Source: Gnetum montanum (Eukaryota; Streptophyta; Gnetopsida; Gnetales; Gnetaceae). Taken from it: a stretch of DNA of 64,000 nt. Positions within the stretch are counted from its first letter, which is position 1, and each line of letters opens with the position of its first letter. The notes beneath the pieces are model-generated. The model did no database searches. It was not told the origin of the DNA and saw only the letters and a list, made by a program, of their open reading frames with translations. A program made the position numbers and the translations under genes. Of this stretch, positions 1-10,199 are shown in pieces. The stretch covers positions 886,646 to 950,645 of the forward strand of contig MNCI01002923.1 in the NCBI GenBank assembly GCA_015680685.1, given 5' to 3'.

Positions 1-966
1 CAAATACGCACTTCTTTGGGTTAAGCCGGAGCTCGTATTTGGAGCATCTTTTAAGGACTAACTCTAGGTCCTCTGAATGATCTTCTGACTTTAAAGACTT
101 CATAGCTATATCGTCTACATAATCATTCAGTCTCCCTAAGAGGTAATCGCTAAAGATGTATGTTATGGCTCATTGATACGTTGCTCCGGCATTCTTTAGA
201 CCAAAAGGCATCATAGTGTAGCAAAAGGTGCCCCAGAGCATCATGAATGTCGTGGTCAATTGATGTTCTGGGTTGATTCGAATCTGATTATAGCCTGAAA
301 ATCCATCCATAAAGGATAGAAGCGCATGCCTAACTGTCATATCAACTAGTTGGTCGATACTTGGTAGTGGGAAGTTATCCTTGATTGTGGCCTTGTTCAA
401 ATCCCGGAAGTCTATGCAGATGCGTATGCTTCCGGTCTTCTTTGGGACAACCACAATGTTAGATACCTAATCCAAGTAATCGACCGCACGGATGAAACCA
501 ACCTGATACAGTTTGGTGATTTCATCACGCACGGCTAGTGAGATTTTTGGCTTAATCTTCTGTACCTTTTGCCTAACTACTTTAATCTACGAGTCTAGTA
601 TTATGTTATGCTAGATTAACCTGGGATCTAGTCCTGGCATATCCTGATACGACCATGCAAATGCAGTGATATTGTTTGTAGGACCTACTTTATAGAATTG
701 TGCATTTTCTGGTCTAGTAAAGAACTAACTTTAAGCATTTTGGCTTCACCCGTATGCGTGATGATAGAAACCTCACTAAGGGGGTCCTCAGTCTCCAGGT
801 CTAGCATGCGCGTCGACTGTTCTGGCCATTCTGGGGACGTTTCTGACGTGGCTATGGTTACATCGTCCAAAGGGGAGTTAATTTCTACTAGTGTAGGGTC
901 GAATTGCCTAACTACCCTCTCGTATGGGCCTATCAAAGTTAGAGGTGCTGAAAATGTTGCATCCAT
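1..966 (-). pseudogene. pol (RT): Reverse transcriptase domain of element A (partial, broken)
   Basis: The minus-strand frame gives the usual gypsy RT blocks in order: FAWSYQDMPG near 660-630, a KKTGSIRICIDFRDLN block near 440-395, PLPSIDQLVD, FMDGFSGYNQI, MPFGLKNAGATYQ near 210-173, and the catalytic YVDD at 121-110. The window ends inside the following PKKCVF motif. The frame is interrupted by a TGA at 172-170, just after ATYQ, where relatives have an Arg codon, and by stops upstream near 610-590. The segment 966-685 is an open acidic stretch upstream of RT, with no recognised domain. RT copies element RNA to cDNA in the cytoplasmic particle. The active-site residues are kept, but the frame is not translatable as one piece. 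Certain as gypsy RT; lineage by inference from Gag and PR. Confidence 0.9.
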
Positions 967-1391
967 TTACCTTCTGCCCTACAAAACCGTGAAGTGCGTA
1001 AATGATTAGGAGGAAGATGACGTGATGTTGTGAAACGTGGAAAGCTAACAAAATTTTGAATATTGTAAACAGGCTATAATTAATGCTACCCGATTACGAG
1101 GCGATAAGATATGGTAGTTTAACGTCATTCCGGACAGTGGCGCATGCGATGTCCGCCACATTAATATCCTCATTTTTGGGTTCCATTTTAGGAAAGTCCC
1201 ACTGAAATCGGATATCAAGTCGGTGATTCTCGCATATAAGTGAGTAGTTTTCAGTGAGAACGGGATGCTAGCTATTGTGAATTCGAATTCGTAACTGTTG
1301 CTGAGCGAGAGGAGAAAGAGCAGAGGATTAGAGCATGTGGTTTTGCAAAGATTTGTAAGTGCTAAACTATGAAAAGTCTGAAGTTGTTACA

Positions 1392-4300
1392 ATGGCACCT
1401 AAAATCAAACGAAAGAATGCAAAACTAACCAAAATTGATGAGGTGCAAGGAAATCTAGAGCACGTTTCTTAGGCTGTTGTTGATGTACGTGACCCTACAC
1501 CTTTGAACTGGTAGGCCATTCCTTGCATGCTTATGTTGTTTTAGTGTCTATTTTTTTTGTAGTATCTTTTGCATAAATGTATATTTCAAATTATGGACCT
1601 CGGGTTAATGCAAGGGTTTGTTGGGGTTGCGTCTATCGCCGTTGTCAGGGACGAACCTTGCGTTGTTGCAAGGGTTTGGGCAATTTCAGCATGAATAACT
1701 AGGCGTAGTTTGTAGGTTTTCTGCATAAGTCATGCAAGTGTAAATCTAGACGTTAATCTATGTATTGGGTTTTCTATACAGCGTTACGCTAAAGCCTGTT
1801 CTGATTGTCTTGGATATTGTTGGGGTTTTTTGTTGTATAAACCCCATCATCCCCAATGTCCCTCGCTCGCAAACGTGGTTGCAAGGGAAGGCCATATGGT
1901 TTCGACAAGGTGCGCTGGAGTTTCTGCAGTTCTTACTGTACAACTACAACATCATTGTATGGTTTGATTTGTCCGGTGATATTGCTGGTGCCATTCTAGA
2001 GCATTTGCTGGTGGGTTCTGCACAAGGGATTTTGGCCTTCTTGATAGACGGAGGCATCGATACCGGTCGTCCCGCAGACCGAGAACCCAGCGCCTAAGGT
2101 TTAAGGTGCTTAGATTGGATCTGGGAAATGGCCTAGTTCAGCTATTATGATGCATATAACACGCTGTTCATGGCTTGCCATGTCTCGACCTACTTCCAGA
2201 ACCCACAAGGCACAGTGTACTACGTAGGCGAGTAAGCAAATTTCATTAACTGTATTGTTGTTATATGCCAATTATCTATGGTTTACAAAGTATAAGATAA
2301 ACCTATGTGCGAAGTGTAAGATAAACCTATGTGGTATGGTATAAGTTTTTTATTCATGACAACAGGTTAGTTGGAGATGGAGATACGTTATCATGGGCTG
2401 AAATGGCAATAATGGCATTCACCTCAACTAACAATGTACGCGCTGGTGTGCTGGGGCAGATTGGCTACGACATGCGTGAGTGCCCCACCTACTATGCTGA
2501 CTCTTTTGAGAATTGCTAGAGACTCGGGTGGCTACATGATGACTGGACCCTGGATCCGCCCCTCACCGTTGAGGATGTGCAGAGGAACCTTTCACCATTT
2601 CCTTTGCTGTTTGGACCTGGTAAGACTACTGTATATTGGATTATTGCATAGTGTAGTTGTGATTTGTGAGCATTGCGTAATAGTATTTTCGTTTGATTTA
2701 TGTTTTACATTGTTCAGTTAGGGAATCCCGAGAGATTACCCTTACGATTTCCGGCCGCCAGGTGAATACCATCCTTTTCCGCTATGGCGACATCAAGGAT
2801 GCCCAACGCTGGCTCAGCCACGTGGCGGCCCCAGTTGCAGTCACAACCAAGATCCAAGGAGCGGAGCTAATGCATCTATTTTTAGCTGCAACTCCTGATG
2901 TCCCTGCCAATGAAATGCTGACCCTGGTTAACTCCTTCAACGAAAAGGTAGAGTGTTTTTGCACGTGCGTGCATCACGTACATGTAAGTTTTGACATTGA
3001 CGCTCAGCTCTTTGAAGACCTTTTTGGCATCCCCTTGGACATCCTTCCCATAGATGAGAAGGTGAAGAGGAGTCTCAACTTCCAGAGGTGGCTGGAGGAG
3101 TGGGTAAGGGTCCCGAAAGAGCCTAAAGGGTTTCCTTGCGAAAGATTCAAAATGGGCATTGTCAAGACAATTTATCCCCTTTTCCGGGCCCGGACCTTCC
3201 CCAAAATGCTCTCGCAATGGAAGTTCTTTTCCATAGAGCAGACCCGTATTATGCGGGAGGTTCTAGAGGAAGGGACCCGGTTCAATTGGGCAAGCTATTT
3301 TGCTAAGGGGCTATGTAATGAGATGATCAAGCTTTGCAAGAAACTTGAGTCTCATTTCAATGTGCATTACGCCTTCTTCATAGCTTGCCTTCAGCGTTTT
3401 GCTGAGTTTCTGGTCATCCAAAGGAATGGGATTTGGGTGCAGCAAGACCGAGACCAGCTGTCCAAACCTTGGATTACCCATATCCTCAGCACTACCCGTG
3501 GGTAGGATCCATTGGAAGGCATTGGGGAGTCACTACCTATAACGACCAAAGGGTTGGCAGCGTCTCGGCTGCGAGGCCCCGACAGTGTAGGTGGGATAAT
3601 GCCTACTTACCCTGGCGATGCCTCACGGGGGAAATGCCTAGTGACAGAAATTGTGGAACCTGCAGCTCAGAGAAAGAGGCTTCGTATAACCAAGGCCTCT
3701 GCAGAGCCTGGGAGCGGCGCCGGCCGGACTGTAGCGGTCAGAATTCAGCGGAGTAAGCCTCTGCCTAGTACACGTGAAGGAGATGTATTGAAAACTGTAT
3801 TACGCAATGTTTATTTAGAAAATTTGGAATGATATACTAAGAGTATTGTGATGTAACCAGTGAAAATTACAGAGCAGCTAACCCCTGAAACAGGGGCAGT
3901 GGTACTAAGTCATGGGGAAGGGGCCCCAGTTTTGGAAGAAGAGGCCCCAGTTGTTAGCATGAGCTGCGCACAGACCCTGGTGCGTGAGGCGGCCCCACCT
4001 GCTAGAACCAGCAACGCACAGACTCATGTGCGTAAAGAGAAAAAGGAGGTGGAAGATGTTGGCGAAGTCACAATTGTCACCGGTAGAGGTAATGAGCGTG
4101 TTAGAAATTTTGTAGAATTCTGTTAATAATGAAAGTTTCTAACTTGATTATGCTACAGGAGAAGAGGATGTATCCACGTCTATTGCCATGGGCAGAGCGT
4201 GGAGAGACTTTCCTGACAAGTTTGCCTTCATGGAAGGCATTGTTAGTGACATGATCGAGCGCCTAGAGTGCGTCAAACCTGGAGTTGGTACGTTATGGTT

Positions 4301-5498
4301 ATAGTAAGTTTCTGATATTACACAGTGGTAATGTGTCACCAACATTGATAATTTTTATTTTTTCTGTTAGAAGCTCGCCTTCAATGGGATCTCACGGAGC
4401 CCATTGAGTTGGACACAGTGGAGCCTCCATCTGATGGGGCAGCCATGCCATGTCACATTTATGAGAAAATGAATAAATGTGCATTATGCTCGACACGCTC
4501 CTTATGGGAAAGTAAGGGCGTAAATGAGACCTTCTGGAAAAGGCTGCAGAAGTCAGAGCAGAGGGCGGAGTCTCTGGCCAAAGAGGTCGGAGACCTAAGA
4601 TCGTGATGCAAATTCCTACAAGCGCGGGAGACGGGGGATGAAGACTGGCATACCGCTGTTATCGACTACTCCCGTTATTGAACCACCATCAAAAATAGCA
4701 TATAGACCAGTCTAGCGTTGGTAGAGTAGTGGATGCAAATAGAGCTCCTAGCTCAGAAAAGCGAGGATTGGAGGGATTATTGTGCATGTGTGCAAGAGTG
4801 GGGGCAGAAGGAGAAAGACCACAAACATCTGTATAAGTGAGAAAGCATCGCTTATCGTAAACTTTATCATGATTCTGCCGTCAAAGCCCAATCCCTGGAA
4901 GTCTTCCTGGACGTCATCGGAGCATCAGAAGCCTTCGAGAAATTTGAAGAGCAGGTGACTCTAAGTGTGTCCCTGGAAAGGGAGATGACTCTCCCTGGGG
5001 GCCAAACTACAATCCCTACATTCTTCCCTAACCCACCTCGCTGGACTAGCATGGAGAAAGGGAAGGTGAAGGCTAGAGCTGCCTTGGGAGAGGATGTGTG
5101 GTCAGATCTAACGGAGGAAGAGATTATGAAGTGCCTGTGGGCTGGTGTGTATAAGCTTCCCTTTGCTGCGGAAGCAGGGCCATCGTGAGTAAGTTTATAC
5201 ATGACTAAATCTAGAAAGTTTCGACTGTGTTGCCTATTCTAACTTTGATGTTATTCATATTTAGGTACCAGAAGAGGATAGGGAAGACGAGGAAGCTGAT
5301 GAACTAGTATAAGAGGAAGAACGCAGTGATGAAGAGCGTTCTCCTATGGAGTTAGTGCCGGAGCAAAGACCTCATGAAGAGGAAATTCTTCATGAAAGAA
5401 TACTTCCCAGAAATGACAGTCCACTAGAGGATGATCCATTAGGGCTAGATCCAAACTTAAGAGATACTGGTGATAGTGGCAGTAGAGGAGATGCGTAA
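1392..5498 (+). pseudogene. Antisense multi-exon gene carried inside element A (decayed, unknown function)
   Basis: On the strand opposite to element A there is a gene-like series of open segments joined by plausible GT-AG introns. My exons are 1392-1510 (starts ATG, basic MAPKIKRK), 1782-2231, 2366-2619, 2718 to about 3770, 3861-4088, 4159-4287, 4371-5184 and 5265-5498 (acidic tail, stop TAA). Donors such as GTAAGC (2232), GTAAGA (2620) and GTGAGT (5185), and acceptors such as TTCAG and TGTTAG preceded by T-rich tracts, support splicing. Exon 4 is the longest open part (2693-3505, then one TAG and 100 more codons). It is rich in aromatic and charged residues (blocks YPLFRARTFPKML, FNWASYFAKGL, NVHYAFFIACLQRFAEFL). 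Exon 7 looks like coiled coil. In-frame TAG/TAA codons occur in several exons. No function is recognised. Tat elements are known to carry antisense ORFs, usually near the 3' end; this one lies between PR and RT. Confidence 0.6.
1782..2231 (+). pseudogene. Exon 2 of the antisense gene, weak FCP1/HAD-phosphatase-like segment
   Basis: Translation from the acceptor at 1781 gives LKPVLIVLDIVGVFC, then about 30 residues later GALEFLQFLLYNYNIIVWF and ILEHLL. The order, a hydrophobic strand ending in Asp followed by PG(x)EFL and a strand ending in VW, is the pattern of plant FCP1/NIF-type HAD proteins. The second catalytic Asp of the DxD motif is not present (DIVG), and the Ser-Ser after VW is replaced. 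If the homology is real, it is a non-catalytic or decayed copy. The same frame continues past a TAA (2095-2097) and a TAG to a YFQNPQGTVYYVGE block before the donor at 2232. The resemblance is short and judged by eye, so chance similarity remains possible. Confidence 0.35.
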
Positions 5499-5693
5499 TT
5501 ATGGTTTACGCATAGTTTTATTGATGTGAAGTCAAGTATTGTTTGATGAATGACTGAAAAGACGTGCTATGAGACCTGGTGGTTGTTTCAAATGTCAATT
5601 AATTTGTTTTTTTTGTCTTTTATGTTTTTATCTGCAAAGCGTGAGCATAATTGTTAAGGATTTTTCCTAAGTTATAATGATAGAATGTAATGG

Positions 5694-5946
5694 CTAGTTT
5701 AATGCCATCGTGGGCCATCATATGATTCTACGTAAACTAGAGAATAGTTTAAGGCCATTGCGGGCCGTCACAAGCATTTGCGTAATTTGAGAACTAGTTT
5801 TAGGCCATTGCGTGCCTCGGCTAGTTTAAGGCCATTGCGGGCCATCTGCGTTACGTAGAAAAAGTGTAAATGATGATAGTACACAATTCTGTGTAACTAG
5901 TTTAAGGCCATTGTAGGCCAACTAGTTTAAGGCTGTTGCGGGCCAT
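5694..5946. repeat. Six imperfect copies of a 25-bp repeat
   Basis: The unit CTAGTTTAAGGCCATTGCGG followed by GCCAT recurs at about 5694-5720, 5743-5772, 5792-5820, 5821-5845, 5896-5920 and 5921-5946. Spacing is irregular, with two adjacent pairs. The repeat lies just downstream of the last exon of the antisense gene and upstream (plus sense) of the end of the PR frame, so it may be a 3' untranslated or element-internal repeat. Confidence 0.8.
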
Positions 5947-6173
5947 ATACGTAATACAGCAAGCGTAAACAATACTGTATACAATTTTGCATAATTATGC
6001 TAAGGTGATCAGAAAACGTGAATATCATGCGTATGAGAAATATAATAGCGTGAAAAAAAATGACAAGCGTAAAAATTGAAAACGAATGTAACGTAAAAAT
6101 GTATGAAATAAAACTACTAAGTATGAGCCGCGATAACTTGCCAAGACATGATGACGTGCGCAAAAGCCATTGT

Positions 6174-6986
6174 TCAACCATTAATACGCAATTGTCTCTT
6201 AATAGCCTTTGTGTTGAGCATTGCATAAGGGAGAGAGGATTTATGATCTAACTCCTCTACACTACCATTCGGAAATGGCAGGTTGGCCCAGGCTAGACTA
6301 TCATCATTGATGTCGGTTTGTTGAGGGGTTTGGAGATGGGTCTGATCATCAGTTGTTTCTATCTCCGAACCCCATTCTTCTTCAATGTTACTGACTGTCC
6401 TGGGGGTGATTTCATCACCGTGTATCACGACCTCCCCTCTAGCATAGGGTAGGTGTATCTCTTGGTGTATCGGTGATGAAACCGCCCTCAGCTGGGCTAA
6501 CCACGACCTCCCCAAGATCAAGTTGAACCCTAGCATCTCCTCGACAACTAAGAAGGTGGTGTCTATTGGGAATTGATCCCCCACCACAAACTCGATACAC
6601 ACTATCCCCTTAACTTGAACCCATGCCCCGTTGAACGATTTTATGCATGATGTCGTCATGGGAGTGATTTGGTCGACCAGTCCCAACCTATCCACGATAG
6701 AATAGGGAATGACGTTGGTAGTTGTGCCATCGTCCACGTGCACTCTTCGGATCCGGTATTGACTGACCTGGATAGTGATGAATAAAGGTTCAGTTATGAC
6801 CTGACCTTTCTCAGGATCGTCTTTAATAGACTCATCATGAAAGGTCAGCGAGTTAGGCCTAGATTGCTTAGCTTCGAAAGGAAACATGACAGCATGTATC
6901 GCTTCCTCCTCTGCTGGCAAGCTTTCATCCACTGATATGGATGCCAGCATGTGAACCATAGCCTCACGGTGTTCTCGAGATGTCAT
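6174..6986 (-). pseudogene. pol (PR): Retropepsin (aspartic protease) domain of element A
   Basis: This is a 270-residue open frame with an ATG at 6986-6984, which is probably not the true start because PR is normally made as part of Gag-Pro. The active-site loop is VHVDDGTTTNVIP (Asp-Asp-Gly at residues 85-87, in place of the usual Asp-Ser/Thr-Gly). A following NLILGRSW block (about 155-162) and a PIHQEIHLPYA segment match Tat/Ogre-type protease ends. Retropepsin cleaves the element polyprotein during particle maturation. The Asp-Asp-Gly form is, as I recall, common in this lineage, so it need not be a defect. The C-terminal 70 residues are acidic and match no family I know. RT does not follow directly: the antisense gene and the 25-bp repeats intervene. 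Confidence 0.8.
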
Positions 6987-7009
6987 AAGCAGGTCATAAA
7001 GGCTCAGCG

Positions 7010-7520
7010 TTATGTTTTTTTGTTTGAGAGCCTATTTGACTTGTGTAAATGCGTCGAGGAGGTCCTTCTCTCGGCTGGGTTGTTTGTCTCCCTTGTCCTC
7101 TTCCATTCGGCCCAAGAGATGGATCTCTCAAGCTGGACCAGTGTCAGTCGAAGGGTTGCTCTTTTTCTTGCCAAGGGAAGGTGGCTTTGTTTCTGCGCCT
7201 TTGTCCTGTTTCTGAGGCAGAGACGAAGGCACAGAGGCCAAGGGCCTAGGCTTGAGGAAGCCGAGCGTAAAATGGTCTTTCGTTGCGTTAACTGATGCAT
7301 CCTCTCCTCTTTGTTTGGGAGGCAATGGTTAGCTATTTTTACTAGAGGTCTACCCCTGTGTGAGAGGAGCAGCCTATGGTTTTGGTGCCCTGATAATGAA
7401 GGGTGCCCTAGGCCTGGGCGCAGACGAAGCCATGGCTTAACTGTTGCTACGTGACTGAGGGTGTATCTGAGAAGGTGCCTATATAATGAAGGGCGGCCTC
7501 GAGACCCCACTGGCTGCCGA
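7010..7520 (-). pseudogene. gag-pro: Gag-Pro linker of element A, frameshifted
   Basis: This stretch joins the end of the Gag frame (7521) to the PR frame (6986). Open frames cross it on both strands, but none resembles a known domain. The minus-strand frame 7597-7010 is Arg/Leu/Ser-rich and looks like an out-of-frame reading. I read it as the linker between nucleocapsid and protease. Confidence 0.4.
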
Positions 7521-8975
7521 TCAAATGGTTGCCCCCCTTTGTGAGCTGGCGAGCACACGCAAAATAAAAGGCTGTTTTGGTGGCCTCTTCTGCTCACTGT
7601 CCATACTCACCACATTGATTGTATAAGGAGTGTTGTTTGCGTTCAACGGGTCCTTATATACATGCAATGTTTGGTTTTCTGGGCACGTCGGATTACTGCC
7701 GTTTAGTTTTAAATGACCTTTGTCGATCATGCATTGAATATCGTTCTTCAACGCCTAGCAGTAATCCGTGTTGTGACCACATAGCTGATGGTAGTCACAG
7801 AAACGATCCAGCCTGAAAGATCTTGGAACTGGTGGTTTGTTAGGTAAGGCTAAAGAAGGGTTCTTCAGCAGTTCACAGTGACATCTATGATGCTTCAGAG
7901 CTTCCTCGGATACCTTCTTAGGTTGAATGTATCTTGCCACTAACAGTTGTCTCAATAGTTTAGAATGTTTTACAGGCAAGGCCGCGTACTTTGAACGATC
8001 TTTATGCTCAAAGTTTGGTTTTGGCTGGGGGGAGCCTTCAGGTGCAGCTTTGTCTTGGCTAGTGTCGACACCAGCCGTGGTCTCAGGTGATGTTGTAGGT
8101 GCTTTCTTGGTCTTGTTCTTTTCACCTTCAGTCAGTGCAGCTACTGTCCTTGTCGCCGCCTTACCTTTGTCTTTGACCTTGTTGTGAGCATTCCTGTAGG
8201 CGACATACGCTGGGTCTTTGCTGGCCTCCACGGCATCTTGGATGCTTCTGACTTGAGCAAAAGCCTGGTGTAAAGAGTTGGGGGAAAGGTAGTACAGCTT
8301 TGACTTAATAAATTCATTGACTTCTACTTTGAATATAGCCAATAGATGTGAGTCTGTGATTGGCTCGCGGATCTCATTCAAAGTAGCATTCCAACACTGT
8401 ATGAACCTTTGGACTGGCTTGAGCGGGTCTTGTTTCATCCCCATGAGTTGATCCAACGTGACTTCCGACTTTAAGTTGCATTTGAAGCAGGTCACAAATT
8501 GGGTCAGTAGCTCTTCCAAGGTTGAGATAGAAGAGTGTGGGAGGGATCTATACCAATCCAAAGCTTTCCCTATCATAGACATAGCAAAGACTTGGATAAT
8601 CGTGTGTGGCCATTGTTGTAGCAACAAGGACTCAGATCTGAAGGTGACCATGTGAGTGTTGGGGTCTCCCTCCCCATTATACTTAGTAAAATGAGGGAGG
8701 GACATCCCTGGCGGTAATGACAGCATTAGGACCGATGGACTAATAGGATCATCCTGGTAAAATTCCATGATCTGAATGGTATCAGAACCAGCGGCTTTGA
8801 GGCATCGAACCTCCTCGGTAAGAGTCTGGATAAGCTGGAAGGCCTGGTCTAGACCTGTTGACAGAGGTGTCTGTGCAAAAGGCATGGGAGGTTGGACTGG
8901 GAGTGCGGCGCTAGGGAATGGAAATGACGGAAGAGGTTGACTGGCTGCTGGTGGGGTGGGGATCCCTGCAGGCAA
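7521..8975 (-). pseudogene. gag: Gag capsid and zinc-knuckle region of element A
   Basis: A 406-residue open frame (8975-7755) begins with a Pro-rich stretch. It has a capsid-like domain at residues about 100-270 (PHFTKYNGEGDPNTHM, IGKALDWYRSLP, LEELLTQFVTCF, LKPVQRFIQCWN, FIKSKLYYLSPNS), then a Lys/Thr-rich linker. It ends in CDYHQLCGHNTDYC, the zinc-knuckle variant of Tat/Athila-like Gag. A TAG at 7757-7755 interrupts it directly after the knuckle. The same frame goes on to 7521 (KNDIQCMIDKGHLKL), as in relatives where the frame continues toward protease. Gag forms the particle that packages element RNA. The first codon of the longest frame is not a convincing start, since homologous sequence continues upstream to 9953. 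Confidence 0.85.
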
Positions 8976-9206
8976 GGGGGCCTGTGAAGAACACCACCCA
9001 CTGGTTTGTGAAGAGAGGTTAGCTGCCGCCTACTGCGCAAGATAAGGGTTGGGATACTGCGGGACCACCTGTGGAGCCTGTGTTGCAGGTGCAACCGAGG
9101 GCTGCACACCATATACTGCAGACTGGCTATATTGCGCTGCAGGGTTGGCCCAATGACTTGCGGCAGGTTCTTAGATGTATGTTTGTGGCTGAATGGCTGC
9201 AGTGAT

Positions 9207-9953
9207 CTATTGAGTTGGAGTGGGCAGGAGTGATAAAGTCTGCGCCAGGCGCGTTGTTGATATAGTGTGGGGTTGGATTTGTGGAATGAAATGGGGTGCG
9301 GTGGTTGCTGGAACCACTACCGAAATGCTGAGTACACGAGGTGATGAAACCGCCCCTGTGTTATTGTGAGGTATTTGTACTTGCAGCCCAGACGGCTGCA
9401 CAGTGGCTTGTGGAATAACAGGGATATGCATCTGTGTGGTCATGGGAAGGTTAAGAGGGGCGGCTTCTCCATTGAGTAAGAATGATGGATTTACGTAAGT
9501 ATGGGGGCTCAGAGTGTGGAATGAGTGCTCGGAATAGGCTGCAAACTCATCATCTTCTTCCTCCCCATTCTGAGGTTCCATCATAGCCTGTGCAGCTTGG
9601 CTCTTGGCCATGACCAGCTGTGTTATAATTTCATGTTGATGTTCGGTCAAAGGAATGATGTCGTAGGCTATTGGTTTGAAATCGTAACCCCCTCAGTGGA
9701 TCATTTCGAAATTCTGCTTCGCCTCGATTTTGGCTCGGCTAAGGGCAAGCTTTGCCTGGATCTTGACGTAGATGAAATTGTATTCCTTAGGGTTTATGAC
9801 GGTAAATGTAGGATCTTTCCCCTGCAGTCTCAGTGACCGACGTGATGGTCCTGCTGCACCAGGAGCTGGTCTGGTGACAGTGATAGGGTTCACAGATGTG
9901 GCACCCAAATCGGTAGGGACCATGGCGATTGTGGTTGTGTAAAAGGAATCCAT
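9207..9953 (-). pseudogene. gag: N-terminal Gag region of element A (frames broken)
   Basis: An ATG at 9953-9951 opens an 86-residue frame (MDSFYTTTIAMVPTDLG; basic RRSLRLQGKDP; then a helical KIQAKLALSRAKIEAKQNF segment). A second open stretch (9650-9207) is helical and acidic, then Pro/Thr/Gln-rich. Both run toward the capsid frame at 8975 and are probably the N-terminus of the same Gag, separated by stops. The ATG at 9953 lies about 220 bases inside the primer-binding site, a usual leader length, so I take it as the likely original Gag start. No domain is recognisable in this part. Confidence 0.55.
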
Positions 9954-10174
9954 TGATCAAAGCGATTAACGATGACTGATAACAGGATCTAAAAGATGGC
10001 TGGCAATAAGATCGCAAATAGGATTTCTACCCTCTAGGATTCCAAAGGAATCGTTCTTGAGATCGATCTACACCACATGATTTACCGTTTAACTTCCCTG
10101 GAGGTATTACGTTTACGATTTTGGGTATAGATCACTAATAGGGCTACCCGAAAAATATGGATCGGAGCCTAGCA

Positions 10175-10193
10175 GGCCCTCCTTCTAGCGCCA
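10175..10193 (-). promoter_or_regulatory. Primer-binding site of element A
   Basis: On the minus strand the sequence TGGCGCTAGAAGGAGGGCC begins six bases after the ACA that ends the 5' LTR. The same motif, with small changes, follows the LTRs of elements E (48152-48135) and G (63131-63148). It should pair with the 3' end of a host tRNA ending in GCGCCA; I cannot name the tRNA by eye. Confidence 0.7.
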
Positions 10194-10199
10194 GAAAAC

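Noticed and set aside
698-1009. Plus-strand open frame opposite the acidic region upstream of RT
   Set aside because: It mirrors the minus-strand frame 966-685 that leads into RT and has no homology or start context of its own.
5694-5946. CRISPR-like array
   Set aside because: Spacing is irregular, spacers are absent in two pairs, and the genomic context is plant retroelement DNA.
7010-7597. 195-codon minus-strand open frame
   Set aside because: Composition (Arg/Leu/Ser-rich) and lack of motifs suggest an out-of-frame reading of the Gag-Pro linker; the real Gag frame overlaps its right end.
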